Shown: in pieces, positions 24,840 through 33,896 of the stretch
Position numbering within the stretch: the first letter of the stretch is position 1
Layout: each line of letters opens with the position of its first letter
Assembly: GCF_947501785.1 (NCBI RefSeq)
Contig: NZ_CANMXB010000001.1
Coordinates: 2,918,501 to 2,982,500, forward strand
Direction of reading: 5' to 3'
Source: an uncultured Litoreibacter sp.
GTDB lineage: Bacteria > Pseudomonadota > Alphaproteobacteria > Rhodobacterales > Rhodobacteraceae
DNA length: 64,000 nt
Notes under the pieces: model-generated
What the model was told of the DNA's origin: nothing
Database searches by the model: none
Seen by the model: the letters and a program-made list of their open reading frames with translations, nothing else
Program-made: the position numbers and the translations under genes

Positions 24840-27553
24840 GTGTTCAGCAGCAACGAGGCCGCATGGGCATGCAGGTTGGCCTGCGCTTCGGCGGTGTGAA
24901 AATTGTGCTCGATCGCGTCGGCGCGGCTGGCATAGTCGTCTTCTGACATGGTGGCCAATGCGGCGGCGATATCGTCTGCGGATTGGCAGATGATCATCCC
25001 ATCGGTGTCAAAATGGTCCGCAATATCGGGCGCGCCCCAATAGATCGGAACCGTCCGGCAGAGCGCGGCGTCGATCAGCTTTTCCGTGTAGTAGCCGTGC
25101 CCTTGTGTGTTCTCGATCACGACCGAGTAGCGGTAGGGCAGCAACCCGTCCGCCTTGTTGTCAAAGGCCTTATAGCCGCGCCCCATGATGTCCACGTCAA
25201 GCGACTTTTCGCGGATCAGATCGACAATGTCGTGGCGCAGTTTGTGGCCGGGTTGGTCTTTCTTCTTCGACGCAATGAGCGACGCCATATGTTGCTTGGG
25301 CGCGGGTTGCGCGGGCCAGGTGGTCAGCATCGTCGCCGCAGGCGCGAGGGCGCGGGCGTTGTTGATGGTGTCCAGCAGAACGGGGCTGTGGGTCAGGATG
25401 CGGTGGAACCGGCGGTGATGGCGTTTGGCCAATTTCAAGTGTTTGCCATGGATCGCCTCGGGCTCGAGTATCATCACCGATACGTTCGGCTTCAGCGTCG
25501 GGCGGGGCTGCCAATAGACCTGTTTGCGCGAGTAGATCAGCAAATGGTCGGCGCGATCCATGTCTGCCACGGTGCCGTGCTTCAACCGGGCGGGGCGGCC
25601 GAGCGGCCAATCGAGATCATCAAGCGCGATATTGGTCATCGTCCATTTGGGGCGGTTGTGATAGGGCAGCACGGCAACCGCCGGACCCGTTTGCGACGGC
25701 AAAACGGCGCGGGGTTTTGCCGGGGCGGGTTGGTCATCGGTGCGGAATTGCAGCCCGTGCAGATTGGCGTAGATGCCCTTTTTGGCCAGCAATTCATCAT
25801 GGGTGCCGCGTTCCGCCAGCTCCCCCTGATCGAGCACGACAATCTGGTCGGCGTTGCGGATGGTTGAGAGCCGATGCGCGATGATCAGCGTGGTGCGGCC
25901 CTTGGCAAGCTTGTCCAGGGCGGTCTGCACGACCTTTTCCGATTCCGCGTCCAGGGCGGATGTCGCCTCGTCCAGCAGCAGGATCGGAGTGTTGCGCAGC
26001 AACGCGCGCGCGATTGCCACCCGCTGGCGCTGCCCCCCTGACAGGTTTGACCCGCGCGGGCCGACCTGCGTGTCCAACCCATCCGGCATGGATTTGAGGA
26101 AGTTGGTGACATTGGCCGCCTTCAGCACATCGGCCAATTGCGCATCCGTGACATCCGTGCGCCCAAGCAGGATGTTTTCGCGCAGCGTTTCATCGAACAA
26201 CAGCGCGTCCTGAGAGACGACCGAGAACATGGACCGCAGCTGATCCAGCTTCAGATCCGCAATGTTGGTGCCGCCGATTTTGACGCTGCCGGTTTGCGCA
26301 TCAATTAGCCGGGTCAGCACGTTGAACACGGTGCTTTTGCCGGCCCCCGATTGGCCCACCAGCGCGGTTGTGGTGCCTTTCGGGATGGTCAGGCTGAGGT
26401 TTTTCAGGACGGGCAGGTCGCCATAGGACAGGCTGACATCGTCAAAGGTGACGGTGCTGTCGGTGGGGATCGCCGTGCCGGGTTTGGCGGTGTCCTTGAC
26501 CTCGGGCTTGGTGTCCATCAGCCCGAAGATACGCGAGAGGCTGGCCTGCATCACCTGCCAGTAGCCCGCCACATCCGCCAACCGGCGCAGCGGCTGGAAC
26601 GCCAGCGACATGGCGGCGAAGAAGGACATGAATTGGCCGACGGTTTTCTCGCCTGACGCAATTTCCGGCCCGCCGAACAGCAGCACGCAGAAAAAGCCCA
26701 ACCCCACGGCGACATCGACGAGCCCCGGCACGGTGGCCTGCCCCGCCACGGCCTTGACGGTGGAGCGGACCCATTGGCCCGACAGCTCGGCAAACCGGGT
26801 GTTCTGGTAGCTTTCCATCCGGTTGAGCTTGATCGGGGTGACGCCGTGGAAAATCTCGTCCAGCCGGGTGGTGCGTTTGCCGGCAATCTCGCGCAGCACG
26901 TGGCTTTTGCGCCGAATGTAGCGCTGCACGATGATCGATGGCAGCAACAGCACCGGCGCGCCGACCACCGCAATGGCGGCCCATTTCCAGTCGATGGAGA
27001 TGGCCACGGCCATCAGCGAGATCAGCGAGATGAAGTCCCGCCCGGCCCCGGTGATGATGATGTTCCACAGCCCCTGAATGGCGGTGACGTCGCCCTGCAC
27101 CCGCTCAATCAGCGCGCCGGGCGAGGTGCGGGAATGGAAGCCGTTGTCCAGATCCAGCGTGTGGCCGAGCAGCTCGATCTGCAGCTCGGTGGAGGCCAGA
27201 TAGGACGTGCGGGTCATAATCACCCGCTGGAACAGCCCGCTAAACGCGCGCACCACGAAGAGCAGAAAAATCCCGAGGGCGACGTAGAAGGCGAGGTCCG
27301 ACTTGCCCTCGACAAACACCACGTCGAACATCGGCTGCAGCATGTAGCTGAGGATGCCCAAGGTGCTGCCCTCGATGATCATCAGCCCCATCGCCAGGGC
27401 CAGCCACCAGATATGCTTGCGCAAATAGCCGCGCCAAAGCCGCCCGAACAGCTGCAGGGGCGTCTGGTCAGACACGATTTGTGCGGGGTCTACGGCCGGT
27501 GTTTGCACTGTTTGCTGCCTTTTTGCGGCGTCTGGGGCCGGTTTTGAGGTCAC
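24836..27553 (-). CDS. MsbA-type ABC exporter fused to a GT10 fucosyltransferase-like domain
   Basis: From the chosen GTG 27553 the protein is about 905 residues. Residues 30-350 are a six-helix exporter domain, then an ATPase with Walker A GQSGAGKS (about 400), signature LSGGQRQ (about 507) and Walker B LLLDEATSALD (about 527). After LHGLQF (about 600) there is a short Pro/Ala linker, and about 280 residues of a GT10 domain with YSVVIENTQGHGYYTEKLID and VPIYWG, the family's nucleotide-sugar motif. No stop codon or frame change separates them. MsbA flips lipid A-core; GT10 enzymes transfer fucose from GDP-fucose, but the donor here is unproven. The start is uncertain (ATG 27619, GTG 27475 also possible). 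Confidence 0.88.
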   Translation of the reverse strand: MTSKPAPDAAKRQQTVQTPAVDPAQIVSDQTPLQLFGRLWRGYLRKHIWWLALAMGLMIIEGSTLGILSYMLQPMFDVVFVEGKSDLAFYVALGIFLLFVVRAFSGLFQRVIMTRTSYLASTELQIELLGHTLDLDNGFHSRTSPGALIERVQGDVTAIQGLWNIIITGAGRDFISLISLMAVAISIDWKWAAIAVVGAPVLLLPSIIVQRYIRRKSHVLREIAGKRTTRLDEIFHGVTPIKLNRMESYQNTRFAELSGQWVRSTVKAVAGQATVPGLVDVAVGLGFFCVLLFGGPEIASGEKTVGQFMSFFAAMSLAFQPLRRLADVAGYWQVMQASLSRIFGLMDTKPEVKDTAKPGTAIPTDSTVTFDDVSLSYGDLPVLKNLSLTIPKGTTTALVGQSGAGKSTVFNVLTRLIDAQTGSVKIGGTNIADLKLDQLRSMFSVVSQDALLFDETLRENILLGRTDVTDAQLADVLKAANVTNFLKSMPDGLDTQVGPRGSNLSGGQRQRVAIARALLRNTPILLLDEATSALDAESEKVVQTALDKLAKGRTTLIIAHRLSTIRNADQIVVLDQGELAERGTHDELLAKKGIYANLHGLQFRTDDQPAPAKPRAVLPSQTGPAVAVLPYHNRPKWTMTNIALDDLDWPLGRPARLKHGTVADMDRADHLLIYSRKQVYWQPRPTLKPNVSVMILEPEAIHGKHLKLAKRHHRRFHRILTHSPVLLDTINNARALAPAATMLTTWPAQPAPKQHMASLIASKKKDQPGHKLRHDIVDLIREKSLDVDIMGRGYKAFDNKADGLLPYRYSVVIENTQGHGYYTEKLIDAALCRTVPIYWGAPDIADHFDTDGMIICQSADDIAAALATMSEDDYASRADAIEHNFHTAEAQANLHAHAASLLLNT

Positions 27554-27683
27554 ATTTAGCGTGAAAGCCCCCGTTGCGGCAAGCAGCAGCGGCTTTGGGC
27601 CTTTTAACCGCATCCACATGGGGGTATGCAGCCGCGTCCGCAAGGACTCATCAAACTTTAACCCTAAAAGGACCCTTAGGATC

Positions 27684-28706
27684 ATGGGCTACAAAATCGC
27701 CGTCGTTGGCGCCACCGGTAACGTGGGCCGCGAAATGCTGAACATCCTGGCGGAACGCCAGTTTCCCGTAGACGAATTGGCCGCGCTCGCGTCGCGCCGT
27801 TCGCTTGGTACAGAAGTTAGCTTTGGCGATAAGACACTCACGACGAAGGACCTGGACACGTTCGACTTCACCGGCTGGGACATGGCGTTGTTTGCCGTTG
27901 GTTCCGAGGCCACGAAGAAATACGCGCCGAACGCCGCCAAGGCGGGCTGCGTGGTGATCGATAACTCGTCGCTTTATCGCTACGACCCGGACATCCCGCT
28001 GATCGTGCCGGAGGTGAACCCCGAGGCCGTGATGCAGTATTCCAACAAGAACATCATCGCGAACCCGAACTGTTCGACCGCGCAGATGGTGGTGGCGTTG
28101 AAGCCGCTGCATGACCGCGCGCGGATCAAACGCGTCGTTGTCAGCACCTACCAGTCCGTGTCGGGCGCCGGCAAAGACGGCATTGACGAGCTGTGGGACC
28201 AGACCAAGTCGATCTACAACCCGACCGACGACAAACCCGCCAAGAAATTCACCAAGCAGATCGCGTTCAACGTGATCCCGCATATTGATGTGTTCATGGA
28301 TGACGGCTCTACCAAGGAAGAGTGGAAGATGGTCGCGGAGACGAAGAAGATCGTCGACAAAGACATCAAAGTGACGGCGACCTGCGTGCGGGTGCCGGTC
28401 TTTGTAGGGCACTCGGAAGCGGTCAACATCGAGTTCGAAGATTTCCTGGACGAAGACGAGGCGCGCGACATCCTGCGTGAGGCGCCGGGCGTCATGGTGA
28501 TCGACAAGCGCGAAGACGGCGGCTACGTCACGCCGATTGAATGCGTGGGCGACTTTGCCACGTTCATCAGCCGCATCCGCCAGGATTCGACCATCGAGAA
28601 TGGTTTGAACCTGTGGTGCGTGTCCGACAACCTGCGCAAAGGGGCCGCGTTGAATGCGGTGCAGATCGCAGAGCTGCTGGGCAACCGGGTGCTGAAGAAG
28701 GGCTAG
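27684..28706 (+). CDS. asd: Aspartate-semialdehyde dehydrogenase
   Basis: Asd reduces aspartyl phosphate to aspartate semialdehyde for lysine, diaminopimelate, threonine and methionine synthesis. The 340-residue product has the NADP loop VVGATGNVGREM, the catalytic C130 in ANPNCSTAQMV, and RVPVFVGHSEAVNIEF. ATG 27684 follows an AGGACCCTTAGGATC leader. It is divergent from the exporter-GT10 gene and followed by a clear terminator. Confidence 0.97.
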   Translation: MGYKIAVVGATGNVGREMLNILAERQFPVDELAALASRRSLGTEVSFGDKTLTTKDLDTFDFTGWDMALFAVGSEATKKYAPNAAKAGCVVIDNSSLYRYDPDIPLIVPEVNPEAVMQYSNKNIIANPNCSTAQMVVALKPLHDRARIKRVVVSTYQSVSGAGKDGIDELWDQTKSIYNPTDDKPAKKFTKQIAFNVIPHIDVFMDDGSTKEEWKMVAETKKIVDKDIKVTATCVRVPVFVGHSEAVNIEFEDFLDEDEARDILREAPGVMVIDKREDGGYVTPIECVGDFATFISRIRQDSTIENGLNLWCVSDNLRKGAALNAVQIAELLGNRVLKKG

Positions 28707-28736
28707 CTTGCCTTCTTTGCAGACGCGTTAGAGACT

Positions 28737-28769
28737 GGGCCTCAGATCAAACCGATTTGAGGCCCTTTT
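28737..28769 (+). terminator. Rho-independent terminator of asd
   Basis: GGGCCTCA (28737-28744) and TGAGGCCC (28758-28765) form a perfect 8-bp arm pair, extended by further pairing in the loop, followed by TTTT. The next start codon lies two bases after the T-run, and the GAGG inside the 3' arm is at the right spacing to act as its ribosome-binding site. Confidence 0.85.
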
Positions 28770-28770
28770 C

Positions 28771-30417
28771 ATGTTTAAGTCCGTTTTCCTGTCGTCCACC
28801 GTGCTGTGCGCGCTGCCGCTTTACGCCGCCGATTTTCAGGTCAATGCGCCGGTGACCGCCGCCACGGTGTACCCGCAGGGGGCCACGCTGACGCGGTCCA
28901 TTGCCGTTGACATTCCCGCAGGATCGCACCGCATTCTGCTTCCGGTGCCGCCAGGGGCCGTTAGCGAAGGGCTGCCCCGGATCGAGGGGCTGGGTGCATT
29001 GAGCGTGGGTTCGATGGAATATCTGCCGGGCTTTGTGACAGACGCGGAAGCGGTGTTCAGTGATGCGCAAGCTGCGGCGCTAGCCGCCGTTGACGCCGCC
29101 GAGGACGCGTTGCAAGCGGCGCAGGACAAGGAGGCGGTATCGAAAGCCTCGATCGGCGCGATTTCGACGCGTATCTTGTTCTTGCAGTCTGTGTCTGCCG
29201 GGGCGCTGGATACATTGGACGCCGCCGCGCTGCTGGCCGTGGGCGATATGGTTTCTGAGGAGATTGAGAAAAGCTTTCTGGCGCAACAGGCCGCGATTGA
29301 AGCCGGGCGCGATGCCGAGGAGGCGGTTGCAGATGCGCGTAAGGTTTTGACGCAGGCGCAGCAAGATTTGGCGAGGCTGACCCCACCTGCGGGGCCGATC
29401 AACATGCTGGCCATCTCGGTCGATGCGCCGGAGCCGGTCGCGACCGATCTGAGCCTGAAGCATCTGATAGGCGGCGCCTATTGGCAGGCCAGCTATGATT
29501 TGGACCTGTTGCGCGACGCGAGTGAGCTGACGATGGCGCGCAAAGTTGTCGTCTCTCAGAGCACGGGCGAGTTGTGGTCTGATGTGGCGTTGACGCTGTC
29601 AACGGCAGACCCCTATGCGCAAGTTGACCCCAGCCGCGTAAATGCCCGCGGCGCGCAGATTGTGAAGCGGGAGCAGAAAGAGGTTTTTGCCTCTGCTGCG
29701 CCACGCTCTGACGGGATCAGCCGCATGGTGGCGGATGAGGCGTTTGTCGAAGAACCGGTCATCGCAGAACGCAGCGCAAGCGTGGTGATTGACGGGCTTT
29801 CGATCACCTATGACTACCCCGATCCCGTCAGCATTTCGCCCAATGACGGATTCTTGTCGCTGTCTCTGGGTGATTTCACCTTTGAGGCCGAGCTGTTCAA
29901 CCAAGCTGCGCCGCGCTTTGACGACACGGCCTTCCTGATGGCGCGATTTACCAATGACCAGCCGGAGCCCATCTTGCCCGGCGTGGTGCAGCTTTACCGT
30001 GACGGCAGCTTTGTCAGCCGCTCGGAGATTGACTTGATACCGGCGGGGGACGAGGCGGTCCTGTCCTTTGGTGCGCTGGAAGGCCTGCGACTGGACTACA
30101 AGATATTGAACAACGACACCGGTGACCGCGGGCTGCTGAGCACGTCGAACACCCGAAAGCAGGGCATGGAGTTCACCGTGCAAAACCTGACATCGGAACC
30201 GGAAATGGTTGAAACGCTGTTTGCGATGCCGTTCACCGAACAGGAAGACCTGGTTTTGCAGGTGTCCACGCAGCCCAACCCCGACGAGACGGATGTCGAG
30301 AAACGCCGCGGCGTTGGAAAATGGCTGCTGGAGGTCGCCCCCGGCGAAACCAAGACCGTCACGATGAGCGTGAACCTGTCATGGCCGGAGGGGCAGGACC
30401 TGATCTGGCGGCCCTGA
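28771..30417 (+). CDS. Secreted DUF4139 (mucoidy inhibitor MuiA-like) protein
   Basis: The 548-residue product has a signal peptide (MFKSVFLSSTVLCALPLYA), an N-terminal VYPQGATLTRSIAVDIPAG module, a coiled-coil alanine-rich helical hairpin (about residues 85-205), then the beta-rich DUF4139 part (GAYWQASYDLDL, ELWSDVALTLSTADP). Family members are called mucoidy-inhibitor A-like; their biochemical role is unknown. The ATG is two bases after the asd terminator, so its ribosome site (GAGG) lies in the hairpin's 3' arm. It ends one base before the convergent unknown gene. Confidence 0.85.
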   Translation: MFKSVFLSSTVLCALPLYAADFQVNAPVTAATVYPQGATLTRSIAVDIPAGSHRILLPVPPGAVSEGLPRIEGLGALSVGSMEYLPGFVTDAEAVFSDAQAAALAAVDAAEDALQAAQDKEAVSKASIGAISTRILFLQSVSAGALDTLDAAALLAVGDMVSEEIEKSFLAQQAAIEAGRDAEEAVADARKVLTQAQQDLARLTPPAGPINMLAISVDAPEPVATDLSLKHLIGGAYWQASYDLDLLRDASELTMARKVVVSQSTGELWSDVALTLSTADPYAQVDPSRVNARGAQIVKREQKEVFASAAPRSDGISRMVADEAFVEEPVIAERSASVVIDGLSITYDYPDPVSISPNDGFLSLSLGDFTFEAELFNQAAPRFDDTAFLMARFTNDQPEPILPGVVQLYRDGSFVSRSEIDLIPAGDEAVLSFGALEGLRLDYKILNNDTGDRGLLSTSNTRKQGMEFTVQNLTSEPEMVETLFAMPFTEQEDLVLQVSTQPNPDETDVEKRRGVGKWLLEVAPGETKTVTMSVNLSWPEGQDLIWRP

Positions 30418-30418
30418 T

Positions 30419-31141
30419 CTAGCCTGCGAAGTCATCGTAGCCGGGCAGCGTGTCCGGGTTCGGCAAATCGTCATCCGGAACGGTCCCCGGATCGGCGGCC
30501 GGTTCCGGGTCGGGGTTCAGCAGATCAACATGTTCCGCGCGGGCGGCAATATCGAATTCCGTCATATCGGGCGGCATGCTGTCGGCATCGTAGGAAAAGT
30601 CGAAATGGTCTTTCGCCTGCGGATCCAACGCCTCCGCCTCAAACATCTGCCGGATCACCCCCGACACCGACACACCGGGCATATTTTCCAGCTGGATCGT
30701 GAAGGTGTTGCCGGCGTCGGCCCCCTCCAGCACATTGTAGTCCGCGCCTTTCAGCATGTTGTTGGCGGCCGCGATGCTTCGAAAATCGGGCAAGCCCGCC
30801 TGTCCGATGGCAAACAGGAAATCCTGCCATCCATCCGTGTCCGAATAGGCGACGTTGAACACCCGTGACGTTTCGGTTGTGCCGTCCTCATGGGTCCAGG
30901 TGGCATTGAACATCTCAATCCGGTCGGGCAACACCCCGTCATTCAGGTGCAGCCCGTTCAACAGCAGGTTGTAATTGGCAAGCGAGACCTCCGCCGAGGT
31001 GGGCCCGTCCGAGAGGTAGCGCACATCAAGCGTGGCCTCCCCCAACGGCGCGACGAATTGGAGCTCCGCCAATTTCGTTTCCGCGACCTGATTGCCCAGA
31101 TCCGACCGAATTTCGTAACCGTTTACCGTAAACGTTGCCAT
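30419..31141 (-). CDS. Unrecognised acidic soluble protein
   Basis: The 240-residue product starts MATFTVNGYEIRSDLG with no signal peptide. The first 125 residues look beta-rich (ATLDVRYLSDGPTSAEVSLA, EMFNATWTHEDGTTETSR). The C-terminal 30 residues are an acidic, proline-rich tail (NPDPEPAADPGTVPDDD). I do not recognise the family. The lack of a signal peptide and the acidic tail recall substrates of type I secretion, but no RTX repeats are present. ATG 31141 is preferred over 31150. It is convergent with the DUF4139 gene. Confidence 0.7.
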   Translation of the reverse strand: MATFTVNGYEIRSDLGNQVAETKLAELQFVAPLGEATLDVRYLSDGPTSAEVSLANYNLLLNGLHLNDGVLPDRIEMFNATWTHEDGTTETSRVFNVAYSDTDGWQDFLFAIGQAGLPDFRSIAAANNMLKGADYNVLEGADAGNTFTIQLENMPGVSVSGVIRQMFEAEALDPQAKDHFDFSYDADSMPPDMTEFDIAARAEHVDLLNPDPEPAADPGTVPDDDLPNPDTLPGYDDFAG

Positions 31142-31260
31142 GCGACGCACCTTTTACCATCTGCCCCCTTGGCCTAGGGCAGACGCGCTACCTGATGGTT
31201 AAGGCGGTAGCATATGATGCGCGCAATTTGGTTCGAATTGGCCGGATTTTGAGGGACGGG

Positions 31261-31908
31261 TCAGATTCGCTGGAAGCCGGTCTCCTCGGTGTAATGCTCC
31301 AAGCTGCCCTCGCCGGTATCAGTCCACAGCCCGTGCAGGCTGAGATGCCCGCTCTCGATGGCGGACGCGACAAAGGGGAAATTCGACAGATTTTCGAGCG
31401 ACACCAACACCGCCTGCTTTTCCAGCGCGCGTTTGCGCTCTGCCTCGTCCGCGATGTCTTTGACCCGCTCGTAACCCGGGCGCAGAATTTCGATCCAGCG
31501 GCCGATGAAGCTGGTGTCCTTCTCCAGCTCCGGGGCTTTACCCGCGCACATGTCATGGCAACCTGCCGCGCCGCCGCAGTTGGAATGGCCCAGCACGATA
31601 ATATGCGCCACTTTCAAAGCGTTAACGGCATATTCCACGGCGGCAGACGTGCCGTGGTGGTTGGAATCCGGCAGATAGGGCGGCACCAGGTTGGCGATGT
31701 TGCGGTGGATGAAAAACTCGCCCTGCTCGGCCCCGAAGATCGAGGTCACATGCACCCGGCTGTCGCAGCATGAAATGACCATGGCGCGGGGGTTCTGCCC
31801 TTCCTCGGCCAAGCGGCGGTACCACGGCTCATTGTCGGCATAGGTGGTGGCTTTCCACCCCTGGTAGCGTTGGATCAAATAGGCAGGCAGCGGCTTGGCA
31901 ATGGGCAT
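31261..31908 (-). CDS. Beta-class carbonic anhydrase
   Basis: The 215-residue enzyme interconverts CO2 and bicarbonate. Zinc ligands are C47 (in SCCDSR), H108 and C111 (in GHSNCGG), with D49-R51 forming the usual dyad. The C-terminal half (TEETGFQRI) matches typical bacterial beta enzymes of this length. It stands alone, 119 bases from the next gene, and is likely a housekeeping cytoplasmic enzyme. Confidence 0.95.
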   Translation of the reverse strand: MPIAKPLPAYLIQRYQGWKATTYADNEPWYRRLAEEGQNPRAMVISCCDSRVHVTSIFGAEQGEFFIHRNIANLVPPYLPDSNHHGTSAAVEYAVNALKVAHIIVLGHSNCGGAAGCHDMCAGKAPELEKDTSFIGRWIEILRPGYERVKDIADEAERKRALEKQAVLVSLENLSNFPFVASAIESGHLSLHGLWTDTGEGSLEHYTEETGFQRI

Positions 31909-32060
31909 GTTTGCATCCAGTCGTATTGTGTCAGTGGTGCGTAGCTACGTAAGAATTGTCAGGAATTCGAGGGAAAATGACATTCCGGAGCAAGACTTTC
32001 TTCATCTGACGCCTGCATGACCAAACCATTCTTGAGCGAGGGGCGCTGAAAGGGGTTTGA

Positions 32061-32441
32061 GTGGAACAGCCAATGGAATTACGCTTTTGCGAACCTGTAT
32101 CGGTCGATGGCGACCGCTTGGTCGAACTGTGCGTCAAAATGGGGGAGACGCGAGCCGAAGAGATGATTGCCCTCTCGGTCGACAACCTGTGGCGCGGCAT
32201 GGAAACGCTGCGCGCCGCCTATGAGGCGCACCAATGGAAGGACGTCATCGAGCAAAGCGGCGGCATGTCCAAGATTGCGGAAAACCTGGGCCTGACCCTG
32301 TTTGCCCGCGTGGCGCGTGATGTCGCTGCCTGCGCCGACCGCTCAGACGGGCCGGCGCTCAGCGCGAGCATTTGCAGACTGCACCGCATCGCGGACAGTT
32401 CCATCAATTCGGTCTGGGAACTGTGCGATATCAGCGTGTAA
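32061..32441 (+). CDS. Small helical protein, possibly degenerate Hpt-like
   Basis: The 126-residue product is predicted mostly helical with no signal peptide. The stretch LHRIADSSINSVWEL faintly resembles the phosphotransfer-helix region of Hpt domains but lacks the full HxxKG motif. I do not assign a function. The GTG start 32061 follows AGGGG by five bases; ATG 32073 is an alternative. It precedes the aminopeptidase gene by 69 bases in the same direction. Confidence 0.6.
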   Translation: MEQPMELRFCEPVSVDGDRLVELCVKMGETRAEEMIALSVDNLWRGMETLRAAYEAHQWKDVIEQSGGMSKIAENLGLTLFARVARDVAACADRSDGPALSASICRLHRIADSSINSVWELCDISV

Positions 32442-32510
32442 CCCGACCATGAGACCTTGCGGATCGGCGCAGGGCGGCTAGGCTGCCGGGGAGTTTGACA
32501 GGACCCCCCG

Positions 32511-33896
32511 ATGCTGACCTTTGCCCCGCCGACCCCCGACGCCATCCCGTTGCACGTTCTGGAATCCGACACGATTGATGCGTGGCTGGGCGGGCAGCCA
32601 GATCACGTCGCCGATTGGGTTTTGACCATGGGGTTCAAGGCGAATGCCGGGCAGACCTGCGTGGTCCCCGCCAAAGACCAAAGCGGGATTGCGATGGTGC
32701 TGGCGGGCATCGGCAACGCTTCGGCGCAGCGTCGAAGCCGGTTCACGCTGGCAAGCGCTGCCGCACAATTGCCGGCAGGGACGTACAGCATCGCGTCACA
32801 TCACAGCGCGGAGGTTTTGCGGGAGCACGCGCTGGGCTGGCTGCTGTCGCAGTATAGTTTTGAACGCTACAAGGCATCACCCCCCCATCAGGCGCAGCTG
32901 GTCTGCCCCGACGGTGTGGACGCCGCAACCACCCAACATATCGCCAATGGCGAGGCGCTGACCCGTGACCTGATCAACACGCCAGCCAGCGACATGGGCC
33001 CCGACGCGTTGGAAGAGGCCGCCCGCGATCTGGCAACGCAGCATGGGGCCTCGATCTCGGTTACCAAAGGTGATGCCCTGCTGACCGACAACTTCCCGAT
33101 GATCCATGCGGTGGGCCGCGCCTCGGACGAGGCGCCGCGGCTGGTCGACCTGTCCTGGGGCGACAGCGGGCCGACATTGGTGCTGGTCGGCAAAGGAGTG
33201 TGCTTTGACACGGGCGGATTGAACATCAAGCCCGGGTCCTCGATGGGATTGATGAAAAAGGATATGGGGGGATCAGCCGCCGTTTTGGGGTTGGCCCAGA
33301 TGATCATGGCAAGCGGGATGGCCGTGCGGCTTCGTGTGCTGATCCCTGCGGTGGAAAACGCCATCGACGGCTCGGCCTACCGTCCACAGGACATCCTGAC
33401 CTCGCGCAAGGGTCTGACCGTGGAAATCAACAACACGGACGCCGAAGGGCGGCTGGTGCTGGCTGACGCTTTGGCCTTGGCGGATGAAACCCCGCCTGAC
33501 CTGATGATCTGCATGGCGACCCTGACCGGCGCGGCCCGCGTGGCCGTCGGGCCCGACCTTGCGCCGTTCTTCACCGATGACGACCAATTCGCGGCATCGT
33601 TGGAGGGGGCTGCGCGCGTCGCGCGGGACCCGGTCTGGCGGATGCCGCTTCACGACCCTTATGAGGCGATGATCGAGCCGGGGATTGCCGATTTGGACAA
33701 CGCGCCGAAAGGCGGGTTTGGCGGGTCGATCACCGCCGCGCTGTTCCTGCGTCGATTTGTGGAACATACAGACCGGTTCGCCCATTTCGACATTTACGGC
33801 TGGCAACCCGCCGCGGCGCCCGCGCGCCCGAAGGGGGGTGTGGGTCAGGCCACCCGCGCCATTTTCGAGGCCCTGCCGGAAGCGCTGAACCTGTGA
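32511..33896 (+). CDS. Leucyl aminopeptidase family M17
   Basis: The 461-residue metalloexopeptidase has the family motifs [15 protein letters not shown] (metal/lysine site), [13 protein letters not shown] and [14 protein letters not shown] (about residue 308), with the catalytic Arg in the last. The length matches the shorter PepB-like M17 group. It removes N-terminal residues from peptides in the cytoplasm. It overlaps the NlpC/P60 gene by four bases (GTGA), suggesting coupled peptide and murein-peptide turnover. Confidence 0.93.
   Translation: MLTFAPPTPDAIPLHVLESDTIDAWLGGQPDHVADWVLTMGFKANAGQTCVVPAKDQSGIAMVLAGIGNASAQRRSRFTLASAAAQLPAGTYSIASHHSAEVLREHALGWLLSQYSFERYKASPPHQAQLVCPDGVDAATTQHIANGEALTRDLINTPASDMGPDALEEAARDLATQHGASISVTKGDALLTDNFPMIHAVGRASDEAPRLVDLSWGDSGPTLVLVGKGVCFDTGGLNIKPGSSMGLMKKDMGGSAAVLGLAQMIMASGMAVRLRVLIPAVENAIDGSAYRPQDILTSRKGLTVEINNTDAEGRLVLADALALADETPPDLMICMATLTGAARVAVGPDLAPFFTDDDQFAASLEGAARVARDPVWRMPLHDPYEAMIEPGIADLDNAPKGGFGGSITAALFLRRFVEHTDRFAHFDIYGWQPAAAPARPKGGVGQATRAIFEALPEALNL

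Noticed and set aside
24983-25867. 294-codon plus-strand frame opposite the GT10 part
   Set aside because: Arginine/valine-rich shadow in a high-GC region; the minus-strand frame has strong domain motifs.
26774-27547. 257-codon plus-strand frame opposite the ABC exporter domain
   Set aside because: Shadow frame rich in His, Gln and Arg with no domain; the exporter helices are on the other strand.
24836-27553. Exporter-GT10 fusion as a stop-codon loss artefact
   Set aside because: The linker is continuous in frame, Pro/Ala-rich and without a relic ribosome site or start that would suggest two former genes, though an assembly error cannot be excluded without reads.
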